From Rhodobacter sp. (lineage in GTDB: Bacteria; Pseudomonadota; Alphaproteobacteria; Rhodobacterales; Rhodobacteraceae), in assembly GCA_016704435.1 (NCBI GenBank), contig JADJAB010000018.1, positions 1-64,000 on the forward strand: DNA of 64,000 bases. Reading direction: 5' to 3'. Position numbers and translations under genes: made by a program. Positions 8,610-18,037 of this stretch are shown piece by piece (within the stretch, counting starts at the first letter, position 1; each line of letters opens with the position of its first letter). The notes below the pieces were generated by a model. That model had not been told where the DNA came from, ran no database searches, and saw only the letters and a program-made list of their open reading frames with translations.

Positions 8610-10259
8610 ATGTATACGCGCATCTCAGAATCCGGCGGTCGTCGCTACCTGCAACTCGTCGAGGGGCATCGCGACGAGCTTGGGAAGGTGCGCATCAGGG
8701 TCGTCGCCAATTTGGGCCGGCTCGACAAACTCAGTCCCGGCCAGCTCGACCCTTTGATCAACGGCCTCAATCGCGCGGTAGGACGGCTCGAAAATACCGC
8801 TTCAGACATTGCCTATGAATCTTCGCTCTCCTACGGCGACGTCTTCGCCCTCCACGAACTCTGGAAGGACCTCGGCTTTGACCGCGCCCTCAGCCGTGCT
8901 TTGCGCTCGGGCCGGCGCGAGATCGATGCCGAGGCGCTGATCCGCGCCATGGTGTTCAACCGCCTCTGCGCTCCGGATAGCAAGCTGGGCTGTCTCCGTT
9001 GGCTGGAAACGGTAGCCATGCCCGCGATGCCCGAGGGCGTGACCCATCAGCATTTGCTGCGCGCCATGGATGCGCTGATGGATCATGCCGAGGTCGTGGA
9101 GATCGAACTTGCCCGTCAGATCCGCCCCCTCGTGGATCAGGATCTGGCGATTGTCTTCTATGACCTGACGACGGTGCGCATCCATGGCGAGGGGGAGGTT
9201 GACGACGACCTGCGCGCCTTTGGGTTGAACAAGGAGACTGGCGGCATCGCCCGGCAGTTCGTGCTCGGTGTCGTGCAAACCGCCGAAGGGCTGCCGCTCA
9301 TGCACACCGTTCACCCGGGCAACATGGCAGAGACCAAGACCATGCAGGCCATGCTGAAAACCGTGCTGCAGCGCTTTCCGGTGCAGCGCGTCATTCTGGT
9401 GGCCGATCGGGGGCTGCTGAGCTTTGAGAACATTGGCGAACTCACCGCGCTTGCCGATCAGGGCGGTCGCAAGCTTGAGTTCATCCTCGCCGTGCCGGCG
9501 CGGCGCTACGGCGAACTGGCTGAGACCTTCCGGGGGCTGTCTTTCTCCGAGGAGGGCCTGACCGAAGCCACCTTCGCTGGCCATCGGCTGATCGTGGCCC
9601 ATGATCCGGCCCGCGCCGCCCTGCAATCCGCCCGGCGGCGGGCGCGGATCGCGGAACTGGACGCCATGGCCGAGAAGCTGGTGACACGGCTCGACGCCCA
9701 GGATGCCGGAGAGACCGCCCGGGGCCGCCGTGCCTCAGACCGGGGCGCCTACAGTCGCTTTGCCCGCGCCGTCGCCGAGGCCGAACTGACCCGCTTCCTC
9801 AAAGCCGATTACACCGCTGACCGGTTCTCCTGGGCGCTCGATGATGATGCTATTGCCGCCGCGGAACTCTTCGACGGCAAACTTGCCCTCCTGACCAACG
9901 CGCCCGACCTCACCCCCGCCGAGGCCGTCACCCGGTACAAGTCTCTCGCGGATATCGAACGTGGATTCCGAGTCCTTAAATCCGATATCGAGATAGCGCC
10001 GGTCCATCACCGTCTGCCGGATCGCATCCGCGCCCACGCCTTGATCTGCTTCCTCGCCCTCGTGCTCTACCGCGTCATGCGCATGCGCCTGAAGGCAAAG
10101 GGACACACCGCGAGCCCGCGCACCGCGCTTGATCTGCTCGCCCGCATTCAGAAACACACCGCCCATGCCGGGAACCGATCCTTGCATGGCATCAGCAAAA
10201 CCACTCCGGATCAACTCGATCTCTTTGACGCCATGAACCTGCCCAAACCTGCCCTCTGA
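8610..10259 (+). CDS. IS1634-family transposase
   Basis: This intact 549-residue DDE transposase of the IS4 superfamily starts at ATG 8610 (MYTRISESGGRRYLQLVEGH). Recognisable features are the zincless N-terminal region with VVANLGRLDKL, VFYDLTTVRIHGEGE (first Asp), VILVADRGLLSFEN (second Asp) and LADIERGFRVLKSDIEIAPV (the YREK-like Glu block near the C-terminus). IS1634 members are usually 500-600 residues. I could not define terminal inverted repeats with confidence: the element probably starts within 8385-8609 and ends shortly after 10260. Confidence 0.88.
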   Translation: MYTRISESGGRRYLQLVEGHRDELGKVRIRVVANLGRLDKLSPGQLDPLINGLNRAVGRLENTASDIAYESSLSYGDVFALHELWKDLGFDRALSRALRSGRREIDAEALIRAMVFNRLCAPDSKLGCLRWLETVAMPAMPEGVTHQHLLRAMDALMDHAEVVEIELARQIRPLVDQDLAIVFYDLTTVRIHGEGEVDDDLRAFGLNKETGGIARQFVLGVVQTAEGLPLMHTVHPGNMAETKTMQAMLKTVLQRFPVQRVILVADRGLLSFENIGELTALADQGGRKLEFILAVPARRYGELAETFRGLSFSEEGLTEATFAGHRLIVAHDPARAALQSARRRARIAELDAMAEKLVTRLDAQDAGETARGRRASDRGAYSRFARAVAEAELTRFLKADYTADRFSWALDDDAIAAAELFDGKLALLTNAPDLTPAEAVTRYKSLADIERGFRVLKSDIEIAPVHHRLPDRIRAHALICFLALVLYRVMRMRLKAKGHTASPRTALDLLARIQKHTAHAGNRSLHGISKTTPDQLDLFDAMNLPKPAL

Positions 10260-10402
10260 CGACCGTTGTTGTCATATTTTTGGCCATCCAGCCATAACAA
10301 TAACAATCGCTTACGCGATTAACTGATGAACTTGGGTTGGCCAGATCATGACCGTTCAGTTTTTCCGGCATCACCACGTCGGAAAAGAATCAGATCAGGC
10401 CG

Positions 10403-10576
10403 GGCTCTGTCAGAAAACGGCCTGAGCGGACCAGAGGTGCCGCCGAGCTTGGGAACATGACCAAACCCAGCCTTTTCCGCTATTTCAGGAAGTCGTCGGA
10501 GATCATCCGCTTGGCGGTGATGCCGTACGTTCTGTTCCCGCCGTGACTGTCAAACTGGAGAACTTGCCATGCAAAA
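10403..10576 (+). mobile_element. Left-end remnant of an IS6-family element
   Basis: GGCTCTGTCAGAAAA at 10403 resembles the IS6/IS26 terminal repeat (GGCTCTGTTGCAAA). It is followed at the expected distance by a short transposase start (10457-10546) reading MTKPSLFRYFRKSSEIIRLA. The fragment stops about 30 codons in, and the rest is missing up to the IS5 element at 10577. It is probably the residue of an element destroyed by later insertion or deletion. Confidence 0.5.
10457..10546 (+). pseudogene. IS6-family transposase, N-terminal fragment
   Basis: Twenty-nine codons, MTKPSLFRYFRKSSEIIRLA followed by VMPYVLFPP and a stop, match the opening of IS6 transposases (usually ...FRYFKxSPEIIRLAVMxYVRFPLSLRNVEDLL). 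The remaining about 200 residues are absent. Confidence 0.5.
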
Positions 10577-11553
10577 GGCGTTGTTGCAGAACTCTGACTG
10601 CCAAGGATTCACATGGTGAATCCATGCGGTCAGACAAGCCACATGAGCAAGCCATCACCCGCCCGCTACCGCACCACGAACTGGTCCGGCTACAACGTGG
10701 CGCCAGGGAAGCGCGGGTCGTTGTTGATCCGTTGCCCGGCAACGCATGCCTGCATGCGTGAGAGGGTGGCTGGACAATGACATGACCTGGCTTGCGCCGC
10801 ATGACGGCGGCCCCGGTCGACCTGCGGTGTTTTCCGATGCCGCGATCCGGTTTTGCCTGACGATCAAGGTCCTGTTCAAACTGCCGCTCAGGCAGACGAC
10901 AGGCATGGTGGCCAGCATGCCGGGTTTGGCGAACCTCGATTGGACGGTGCCGGACTATTCGACCTTGTGTCGGCGGCAGAAAACACCGGCCGTCCAGATC
11001 CCTTGCAGGCGCGCCAACGGCCCTCTCAATCTGCTGGTGGACAGCACCGGGATCAAGTTCCTCGGCGGTGGCGCCCTCTCGTGGTTTGCCAGCAAACCGT
11101 GAGAGGGGGCGCAAGGTCCATCTGGCCATGGACACGGCCACGTCGGACATCCGGGCGGTAGAGTTCACCTCCAGCAGCGATGGCGACAGCCCGGTCTTGC
11201 CTGAACTGCTGGATCAGAGCCCGGAGGGCGAAGTGATCGGCACGGTGACCGCTGATGGCGCCTATGACACCGCGTCGCCGCCACACGGCCATCATCGACC
11301 ACCGGGCCACCGCAATCATCCCCATCCGCAAGAACGGCCGGCCCTCGGAAAGAAGATTGCCCGGCGGCAACGGCCAGGGAACGAAACGCTACGGGCCACA
11401 AGGCACCATGGCCGGGCATCCCGGAAACGCTGGACCGGATATCACGTATGAAGTCGGATCGAGGCACTCGGCACCGCCGAGAACCTGCGCGTGAGCTAAA
11501 CCCAAAGGGAAAAGGCGAAGTCACTCCTCAGGCTGCAGTTGCGCAACAATGCC
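10577..11553 (+). mobile_element. IS5-family element, copy 1 (left bracket of the amine island)
   Basis: The element starts GGCGTTGTTGCAGAACT and ends in a slightly decayed inverted copy (AGTTGCGCAACAATGCC), 977 bases in all. It is nearly identical to copy 2 at 34799-35771 but in the opposite orientation. The transposase is split into two frames in both copies. The C-terminal part after WTGYHV is replaced by a short non-matching tail, again in both, so the shared ancestor was already internally deleted. Confidence 0.8.
10746..11451 (+). pseudogene. IS5-family transposase, copy 1, two frames
   Basis: The first frame (10746-11102) encodes DNDMTWLAPHDGGPGRPAVF, then PLRQTTGMVASMPGLANLDW and NLLVDSTGIKFLGGGALSW before a stop. 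The second (11068-11451) encodes RGRKVHLAMDTATSDIRAVE and VIGTVTADGAYD, with the usual DDE Asp positions (LVDSTG, TADGAYD). Relative to copy 2 there is an extra base near 11272 that garbles the RRCHTAIIDHR segment. IS427-type IS5 members express a frameshifted fusion, but the missing C-terminus argues that this one is dead. Confidence 0.7.
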
Positions 11554-11582
11554 CTTCGTGGGGGCCAGCCATGGTTTTCCGG

Positions 11583-11612
11583 GGAGGCCTGCATTTTGAC
11601 CATGCGGCCTCC
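11583..11612 (-). terminator. Hairpin after etfA copy 1
   Basis: GGAGGCCT...CGGCCTCC forms an inverted repeat about 12 bases beyond the etfA stop. The same sequence follows etfA copy 2 (19121-19150), so it belongs to the duplicated segment. There is no T-run, so a role in transcript ending or stability is tentative. Confidence 0.4.
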
Positions 11613-11623
11613 CTCGGTTGGTT

Positions 11624-12577
11624 TCAGAAGTGGTTTTGCAGTTCTTCGGCGATCTCGAACATGTCGCCGACGATGCCGTAGCGGGCGATGCTGAAGATCG
11701 AGGCTTCGGGGTCGGTGTTCACCGCCACGATGGTCTCGACATGCTTCATGCCCCACTGGTGCTGGACCGAGCCCGAGACGCCCATCGCGATATAGAGCTT
11801 GCAACTCGCCGCAAGCTGGCCCGACTGGCCGACCTGCCGCGCCTTGGGCAGCCAGCCGTTGTCGGCGATGGGCCGCGAGCAGCCGAGCGTGGCGCCCATG
11901 CCGCCGGCCAGTTCCAGGAACTGCTCGACATTGCTCTCGTCGCCAACGCCGCGCCCGATCGACAGGATGAATTCCGAGCCGGGAATGTCGATGCCGCCGG
12001 CATCGGCGGGCGGCTTCCAGCCCTCATGCGTGGTGGCGATATCAGCGGCCGGGGCTGCCATCTCGGTCACCTTGGGCGAACCCGAACCGGCGGCCGGCTC
12101 GAACACGTTGGTGCGGATGGTCAAGAGCACCGTCTCCTTGCCGGGGAAGTCGAGGTCGACCAGCACCTTCTCGGCATAGCCGGCACGGGTGGCGACCAGC
12201 GCGCCGTCCTCAAGCCGCAGCGCCTGCACATCGGTGGCCAGGCCGCAGCCCAGCTTGACCGCGGCAGCCGGCGCGAACGACCAGGCATCGACACCGTGCG
12301 CGGTGGCGATCAGCGCGGGCTTGCGCGCCTCGGCCAGCGCCAGGATCACCGCCTCGGTCAGGTCGGGCTGGAAGTCGTCGCTCGCCTTGATGGCGATCAC
12401 CTCGTCCACCCCCTCGACCGAGAGCGCGCCGACAAGCGCCTGCGGATCGGCGGCGATCAGGGCAACCGCCAGCGTGTCGCCCGCCAGCTTGACGCTGCGT
12501 GCGGCGGCGATGGCCTCCAGCGACGCCGGGTGCAGTTCACCCGCGCGCTGTCCGGCAATGACAAGAAGTTCAGCCAT
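11624..12577 (-). CDS. etfA: Electron transfer flavoprotein alpha subunit, copy 1
   Basis: The protein has 317 residues, normal for EtfA. It starts MAELLVIAGQRAGELHPASL and has the C-terminal FAD-binding domain (PADAGGIDIPGSEFILSIGR, then QVGQSGQLAASCKLYIAMGV and VNTDPEASIFSIARYGIVGD). With EtfB it carries electrons from TMADH/DMADH-type flavoproteins to a quinone-reducing enzyme. It follows etfB with a three-base gap. The gene is intact and differs from copy 2 at roughly twenty residues. Position in the DMADH module suggests it serves dimethylamine dehydrogenase, but either ETF could accept from either enzyme. Confidence 0.93.
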   Translation of the reverse strand: MAELLVIAGQRAGELHPASLEAIAAARSVKLAGDTLAVALIAADPQALVGALSVEGVDEVIAIKASDDFQPDLTEAVILALAEARKPALIATAHGVDAWSFAPAAAVKLGCGLATDVQALRLEDGALVATRAGYAEKVLVDLDFPGKETVLLTIRTNVFEPAAGSGSPKVTEMAAPAADIATTHEGWKPPADAGGIDIPGSEFILSIGRGVGDESNVEQFLELAGGMGATLGCSRPIADNGWLPKARQVGQSGQLAASCKLYIAMGVSGSVQHQWGMKHVETIVAVNTDPEASIFSIARYGIVGDMFEIAEELQNHF

Positions 12578-12580
12578 GGA

Positions 12581-13366
12581 TCACATCCCCCGCAATTCTT
12601 TGATGATTTCGGCCAGACGGGCCGCCTGCTCGGCCGCCGATCCGGTGATCAGCTCGGCCTTGCCGCGCTCGGGCGCATACATCTTGCGCACCCGCGCAAC
12701 CGGGGCGATGTCGGCCGCCGACAGCCCCAGATCGTCCAGAGACAGCTCGTCCACCGGCTTTTGCTTGGCCTGCTTGATGCCGCGCAGCGAGGCATAGCGC
12801 GGCTGGTTGATGCCCAGCTGGATCGACAAAACCGCCGGGCAGCGGATCGTCATGATCTCTTCCAGCCCGCCCTCCAACTCGCGCCGCAGCGTCGCGGTCT
12901 TGGCCCCCGGCGTGTAATCAAGGTTGCACACCACCGCGGCATGCGGCCAGCCCAGCAGGCCAGCCAACGCCATGCCGGTGACCGCCGAGCCGAAATCGGC
13001 CGATTGCGCGCCGGTAAAAACCATGTCCGGCTGTTCACGTTCCACCAGCCTGGCCAGAACCCGCGCAACCGCCACGCCATCGGCTTCGGCCAGCGCATCA
13101 TCCCAGACCCGGATGCCGCGGTCGGCCCCCTTGGCCAGCGCGGTGCGCAGCGCATCATCGGCATCCTCGTCGCCGACGATGGCGATCACCACCTCGGCGG
13201 CGTCGCCTGCAGCCTCCTTGATCAGCATCGCCTCTTCGACCGAAAAGTGATCGAATTCGTTGAGATCCTTCTCGAAGAAATCCGCGTCGACATCGCGCCC
13301 GTCGGCGCGCATCTCGAACTCGTCATCAAGAAAAGCGGCCTGCTTGACCGCCACCAGTATCTTCAT
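12581..13366 (-). CDS. etfB: Electron transfer flavoprotein beta subunit, copy 1
   Basis: The protein has 261 residues (MKILVAVKQAAFLDDEFEMR), intact. The AMP-binding region and the partner-docking loop expected in EtfB are present (FTGAQSADFGSAVTGMALAG, then SIQLGINQPRYASLRGIKQA). It starts by ATGA overlap with a remnant of an LRV gene and is followed by etfA. Copy 2 (20118-20902) is exactly one base shorter, so this copy shows the intended reading frame. Confidence 0.93.
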   Translation of the reverse strand: MKILVAVKQAAFLDDEFEMRADGRDVDADFFEKDLNEFDHFSVEEAMLIKEAAGDAAEVVIAIVGDEDADDALRTALAKGADRGIRVWDDALAEADGVAVARVLARLVEREQPDMVFTGAQSADFGSAVTGMALAGLLGWPHAAVVCNLDYTPGAKTATLRRELEGGLEEIMTIRCPAVLSIQLGINQPRYASLRGIKQAKQKPVDELSLDDLGLSAADIAPVARVRKMYAPERGKAELITGSAAEQAARLAEIIKELRGM

Positions 13367-13440
13367 CTCTGCTGCTCCATTTCCAGATCCTGTATCAATG
13401 CCGAACGCGCCAGATGCGCCGCGGCCGCATGGCGGTGCCG
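13363..13440 (-). pseudogene. 3' remnant of an LRV-repeat gene before etfB copy 1
   Basis: The frame ending TGA at 13363 reads RHRHAAAAHLARSALIQDLE followed by MEQQR. This aligns with the end of the complete LRV gene before etfB copy 2 (VRFAAATRLARALLTHDQEW then SS). Only about 25 codons remain, and the sequence upstream is unrelated. The fragment shows that the duplicated block once included the LRV gene as well as etfBA. Confidence 0.65.
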
Positions 13441-13503
13441 TGCCCGGGGGGGGTCACCCTTGCGTTCCGGGCACGGCGGGATTGGCGAGCTGACGACGCC
13501 TGC

Positions 13504-14601
13504 CTACATGCGCATGCGCTTTTTCTCTTTGTCGTAGAACGGAAGGTCTTCGACCGTGACGTCCACGGCATCCGCGGCATTGCCGAGTTTCAGCTTGGTC
13601 CCTTCGGCGATGCCCGGGCGGATGTGGACCAGCGCGAGCGACCGTCCAAGACGGTGGGAATATTCAGAGCTGGTGACCGCCCCGACTTTCTCGCCCTTCA
13701 GAAAGAGGTCCGTGCCCCCCTCGATGATGCCTTTGCTGGAGGTGCAGGAAATACCGGTCAGCCTGACCTTTTCCTTGCCTTCCTTCTTCAGCACGGCCTC
13801 CCGGCCGAGGTAGGCGGGTTTCTTGCGGGAGATCGCCCAGCCCAGCCCCATCTCCCACGGCGTGACCTTGTCGTCCATGTCGAAGGGATAGAACAGCAGC
13901 CCGGCCTCCATTCGGCCCTTGTTCAGGCAGGTGAAAGAGCAAGGAACAACGCCATCCTCTTCGCCGGCCTTGAGGATGCTGTTCCACAGACCAACCGCAT
14001 CCTTGCGATCAACAAAGATCTCATAGCCGCGCTCGCCCGAATAGCCGGTACGCGACACGATCGCCTTGTGGCCAAACAGCTCGGTCTGGATCAGCCCGAA
14101 AAATTCCACAGCTGCCACGTCCGCAGGGCAGTTCGCATCAAGCAGCTTCACCGCCTTGGGGCCCTGCAGCGACAGGGTGTGCAGCTCGTCGTCCTTCTCC
14201 AGCTTGACGTTCTTGCCTTTTGCCGCAAGGGCCAGACGCTCATCGCCAGTGCCGGTGCCGTAGACGAAGAGATACTTGTCGTCTTCGACGCGATAGATGA
14301 TGACGTCGTCACAGATCGTGCCTTCGTCGGTCAGGATCGGGCAATAGGCCGATTTGCCCTTGGTGACCTTGCTCATGTCACGGGGCGAGACCATGTCGAT
14401 GACGGCCGAAGCGTCAGGCCCCTTGACCCAGATCTTCTTGAGACCGGTAAGGTCGAACAGCCCGGCCGCTTCGCGCATGGCGTCCAGTTGGTTGTCGGCT
14501 GAGTTGGTATAGCTCCACGGCACGTCCATGTCGTTCCATGGTCCAAGCCCGGCGCCCAGGCCGCGGTGAATGTCCTCGAGTGCGGATGTTCGTTTGGCCA
14601 T
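13504..14601 (-). CDS. GcvT-like aminomethyltransferase / folate-binding protein
   Basis: The protein has 365 residues, MAKRTSALEDIHRGLGAGLG at the start. It has the GcvT fold signatures VKGPDASAVIDMVSPRD, RTGYSGERGYEIFVDRK and a C-terminal barrel domain (SSEYSHRLGRSLALVHIRPG). GcvT-family proteins bind tetrahydrofolate and take one-carbon groups. Here, directly downstream of dimethylamine dehydrogenase on the same strand (about 240 bases away), it could capture formaldehyde as methylene-tetrahydrofolate. It could also be a demethylase of DmdA type, and the substrate cannot be read from sequence. A relic of a second, similar gene follows etfA copy 2. Confidence 0.75.
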   Translation of the reverse strand: MAKRTSALEDIHRGLGAGLGPWNDMDVPWSYTNSADNQLDAMREAAGLFDLTGLKKIWVKGPDASAVIDMVSPRDMSKVTKGKSAYCPILTDEGTICDDVIIYRVEDDKYLFVYGTGTGDERLALAAKGKNVKLEKDDELHTLSLQGPKAVKLLDANCPADVAAVEFFGLIQTELFGHKAIVSRTGYSGERGYEIFVDRKDAVGLWNSILKAGEEDGVVPCSFTCLNKGRMEAGLLFYPFDMDDKVTPWEMGLGWAISRKKPAYLGREAVLKKEGKEKVRLTGISCTSSKGIIEGGTDLFLKGEKVGAVTSSEYSHRLGRSLALVHIRPGIAEGTKLKLGNAADAVDVTVEDLPFYDKEKKRMRM

Positions 14602-14839
14602 TCCCCTGTCCTTTCAATAGTGTCTCGGGGTTGATCGCGCAAAGCCCGCGCGCGCCCCTTTGGTTGAACGTGAGTTTCGAACCGGGCCGCGATCGTGAAC
14701 CCATCGCGGGCGGATGCCGTGGCGAGCAATCTTTACAATCCTCGCCACGGTGTTGATGCGGAGCGGCGGCTATTGACGAACCGGCCGGGCTGCTGCCCGA
14801 ACCATGGCCATCAAGCGCGATCCGGATCGCCCTTCAGGC

Positions 14840-17053
14840 CTACAGGCGCCATTCCAGTTCCGGGTTCTCGCCCGGATTGTAGGGCGTTCCCCAGGCGCGC
14901 TGTTCGCGCTTGAACGGCTTCTGGTGCTGCGGGCTTTCATCTTCGATCTCGCGCGCCAGCCGGTGGCCGTCGAACGTGGAGTCGGCAATCAGACGAGGTG
15001 CTTCGGCGTCACCGATGACAAAGACGTTGTCGATGCCGTTCTTGGCCCATTCGTCCTTGCGCGCCTTCAGTTCGCGGAACAGGCTGTCCTCGGACCGACG
15101 GCCGGTGACGAGGATCACGGTATCGCAATCATGCCATTCGTGAGTCTTGTTGTCGGTCCGCGGTTTTTGCCCGGCGCCATTGAAGGTGCGCTTGTACCCG
15201 TCGCCGAAGATGTAGAACAGCTCGACCCGGCCCTCTTCGACGCGAGAGCATCCCATTTCACCAAGAACCTTGATGCCCAGTTCGTGGATCAAGCGATGCA
15301 TGTTCGGCGCTTCAAGCGTGAAGTCCATATAGGCCCCAAGCGCGCAAATCGTTGCAACGGTCACCTCATGGCCCGCACGGGCGAGTTTTTCGGCAATGCT
15401 CGGCGCCATGTAGTAACCATCGTAGTTGATGATCATCACCCGCTTGCCGATCTTTTTCTTGCCCTCGAAAACCTGCTCGGGGGTAAGGATATGGGGAAGC
15501 GACGCATCGGCACCGGGGATCGGCTCTTGCGTTTTGTGGTTCACACCGACCGGGCTCCATTTGGCGCCGGTTGCAATGATCACCCGTGCCGCGCCGTAGT
15601 TCAGCACGTCATCGGCGGTCATCCGCTTCTGGCCCAGTGCCAGTTGCGACCCCTTGTTCTTCTTCAGCAGCTTGTTGATCTGGACCTCACGGTAGTCACG
15701 GTGATAGCCCCACTCAGCAAGACCCGGCAGGGTCGCCACGTCGTTGACATGGCCACCGACCTTGTCGCGCTCATCGACGATGTGAACGGTGTAGCCACGT
15801 TCAAGCAAGACGCGCGCGCATTCCGAGCCGGCCGGCCCGGCCCCGACGATCAGAACGTCCTTGTCGGACTTTGCCGGTTCGAACTTCTCGGGATGCCAGC
15901 CGCGGCGATACTCTTCGCCGGCGGTCGCGTTCTGGGTGCAGATGAACGGCAGGCCGCCGATTTCCCAGCGCGAGATACACACGTTGCAGCCGATGCAGGT
16001 CCGGATATCCTCGATCCGGCCTTCCTTGATCTTTGTGGGGATGAAGGGGTCGGCGATCGACGGGCGGGCCGCGCCGATGATGTCGACGATGCCGGAATTC
16101 ACCACCTCGAGCATCTTCTCGGGATCATAGTAGCGGCCGACACCGACAACAGGCTTTTTCGTTGCCTGCTTGATGTGGCGGATCCATTCGTTCTCGTGTC
16201 CGATCGGGTAGAACCGCGACGGACCTGCGTCCTCGCCCCATTCGGCGAGGTCGCCGATCACGACGTTCCACAGGTCGAGATAGGGCGATGCCAGTTCGAC
16301 GAACTTCAAACCGTCTTCACCGATCTCGACGCCGGTCGGGCCATAAAGCGTGTCGACGGCGCAGCGGGTCACGATCGCCAGATCGTCACCCACGGCACGA
16401 CGCAACTTCTCGAGGGTCTCGATCCAGAACCGGGCACGGTTCTCGAAGCTGCCGCCGTATTCGTCGGTGCGGGTGTTGTAGTAGGGGTTCAGCCACTGCA
16501 TCGGGCCGTAGCCGTGCCCGCCGTATAGATCGACAATGTCGAAGCCGGCGTCGCGGGCCCGCAATGCTGCGTCCACGTAATGCTGTTGAAGACGCAGGAT
16601 CTCGTCCTTGTCCGCAGCATGGCAGTAGGTGAATCCGGGGCAGCCCGCAACGGTTGAGAAATCGGAGTTGTACTGGCTGGGGCCGCGCGAGATGGTCCGC
16701 GTCTCAAGCCCCGGAGTATGCGGCCCGCCATAGAACAGCTCGCACCCGGCCAGGGCATCGAAGCTGTGCACGCGGTCAACCATGGCGCGCAGGTTGCGCA
16801 TGTCGCCTTCATCCCAGATCCGCGCGGTGATGCGCAGCGAGTCGTCACATTCCGGGTGGATCGAGCATTGTTCGGTGTTGATTGCACCCCAGCCGCCTTC
16901 GGCCTTGATGCCGCGGTGCGCCATCTGGAACCCCGGGCTGTTTGTGCCGGCACCAATGCAGTGCGGAACCTGATAAAACCGGTTCTTCAGGGTTTTCGGG
17001 CCAATTTTAATTGGGGTGAACAGTACGTCGTAAGCTGAGTTAGATTTAGCCAT
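14840..17053 (-). CDS. Dimethylamine dehydrogenase (TMADH family, DMA-type pocket)
   Basis: The protein has 737 residues and resembles methylotroph TMADH along its whole length. An N-terminal TIM barrel binds covalent FMN (FYQVPHCIGAG, Cys32 = Cys30 of mature TMADH). The 4Fe-4S motif is CIGCNVCISRWEIGGLPFIC, and the C-terminal part is a two-nucleotide-fold domain (VLIVGAGPAGSECARVLLER). At the three pocket positions that separate the two enzymes it has Gln62 (TEQC), Thr76 (RITAR) and Phe107 (ELFYG), corresponding to the Gln/Thr/Phe of dimethylamine dehydrogenase rather than Tyr/Ser/Trp. Reaction: dimethylamine to methylamine plus formaldehyde, electrons to ETF. An alternative start at 17059 (MIMAKSN) is nearer the AAGGAGAG site. 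Confidence 0.88.
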   Translation of the reverse strand: MAKSNSAYDVLFTPIKIGPKTLKNRFYQVPHCIGAGTNSPGFQMAHRGIKAEGGWGAINTEQCSIHPECDDSLRITARIWDEGDMRNLRAMVDRVHSFDALAGCELFYGGPHTPGLETRTISRGPSQYNSDFSTVAGCPGFTYCHAADKDEILRLQQHYVDAALRARDAGFDIVDLYGGHGYGPMQWLNPYYNTRTDEYGGSFENRARFWIETLEKLRRAVGDDLAIVTRCAVDTLYGPTGVEIGEDGLKFVELASPYLDLWNVVIGDLAEWGEDAGPSRFYPIGHENEWIRHIKQATKKPVVGVGRYYDPEKMLEVVNSGIVDIIGAARPSIADPFIPTKIKEGRIEDIRTCIGCNVCISRWEIGGLPFICTQNATAGEEYRRGWHPEKFEPAKSDKDVLIVGAGPAGSECARVLLERGYTVHIVDERDKVGGHVNDVATLPGLAEWGYHRDYREVQINKLLKKNKGSQLALGQKRMTADDVLNYGAARVIIATGAKWSPVGVNHKTQEPIPGADASLPHILTPEQVFEGKKKIGKRVMIINYDGYYMAPSIAEKLARAGHEVTVATICALGAYMDFTLEAPNMHRLIHELGIKVLGEMGCSRVEEGRVELFYIFGDGYKRTFNGAGQKPRTDNKTHEWHDCDTVILVTGRRSEDSLFRELKARKDEWAKNGIDNVFVIGDAEAPRLIADSTFDGHRLAREIEDESPQHQKPFKREQRAWGTPYNPGENPELEWRL

Positions 17054-18037
17054 GATCATCGCTCTCCTTGTCAGTAAACCTGCGACTATCCGCATCATAT
17101 TGGGAGTGAATCAGAACAAAGGAAATTGCCATTAAGCAACGACACGACCGTTCATGCTTTCGAACATGGACAGCTTATCATCAATACTGGCTAGCTTCCC
17201 CGAAACATCCATCCTTGGGGGATTGAGGCTGAACTTATCCCAACCGTCAAAGAAACCCCGCATGGAGGATTTGAGCTTTCCGACCTCCCTTAACTTGACC
17301 CTAGGTACACCAAAATCAAGTTACAACGAAAAGATGGCCCTGCGGCACCTTGTCTCGGGTGTCATCATATTTTTAATATTATCATTACCTTAACGTCCTT
17401 TCTGTTCTGCCAGGATTGCATCCCGAAGCGCTCGCCAGATAGAGGTGACTTGCCTTGACCGCTCCTGATTCGCATTTCCGAAATCCGTCTCTTTTCCAGA
17501 TACCAAAGATCACTCCAAGACCCATTCAGCGACATCAGGCGATCAAAAGGAATCGGAATTGGCGCATGGATGCAGGCATCCACTCCGATTCCGGCCGGTC
17601 GCCTTCCGCACCGCCGCCGCTGGCTATCGTTTGCGATACAGGATCGCGTATTGCGCCCCTGAATCTCCGACGATCTTGTCGCGACCCTGGTGGGGCCACG
17701 TTCCTTCCCATTTCCCGTCCCCAGCAGCTGATTTGGAGACCGGGTTGTCACTAGACAGTGCGATGTGTTCTGCCCATGTCCTTTTTCCCCTTGAGGGTAA
17801 CAAATGGCCAGATTCCCGCACTGCCTTATGAGTCGCCCATGTTTCATAAAAGTCAACAAATTTTCACGTCGCGGGCTTGGGACGGCAGAAATATGCGAAA
17901 AGCGCCGGCTCCGGAGCAAAGATCGAGGCGGCATGGCTCTGGCCCCGGATGCTGTCCGGACAAGCAGACGGGGCGCCTGATGCAACCGACCGTCCTTCGA
18001 ATACCTGGCAGCTTTCAACGAGATCATCACGCCACTC
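17054..18037. other. Long stretch without a convincing gene
   Basis: About 980 bases lie between the DMADH start and the EamA remnant. A 79-codon plus-strand frame (17154-17393) and a 250-codon minus-strand frame (17365-18117) exist, but their translations lack any recognisable domain and look like chance openings. The first about 100 bases should hold the DMADH promoter. I see no relic of the TMA module here. Confidence 0.5.

Noticed and set aside
8610..10259. Defined terminal inverted repeats for the IS1634 element
   Set aside because: I could not find a convincing matching pair in 8385-8609 and 10260-10400, so no element boundaries are given.
10746..11451. Programmed frameshifting to make an active IS5 transposase
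   Set aside because: The split is shared by both copies, as in IS427-type elements, but the C-terminal catalytic Glu region is missing in both, so an active product is unlikely.
11618..13537. Plus-strand frame of 639 codons across both etf copy 1 genes
   Set aside because: Antisense to intact etfA and etfB. A similar shadow appears over etf copy 2, as expected from duplication.
13504..14601. TMAO demethylase (Tdm)
   Set aside because: Tdm is about 800 residues with an N-terminal zinc domain. This protein is 365 residues with only the GcvT-like part.
14840..17053. Dimethylglycine or sarcosine dehydrogenase, or DgcA, as the identity of the DMADH-type protein
   Set aside because: The 737-residue TMADH architecture, covalent-FMN Cys and DMADH-type Gln/Thr/Phe pocket fit better than DgcA (shorter and differently arranged in the pocket).
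17154..17393. Plus-strand frame of 79 codons upstream of DMADH
   Set aside because: No ribosome site or recognisable protein character, and it is isolated in non-coding DNA.
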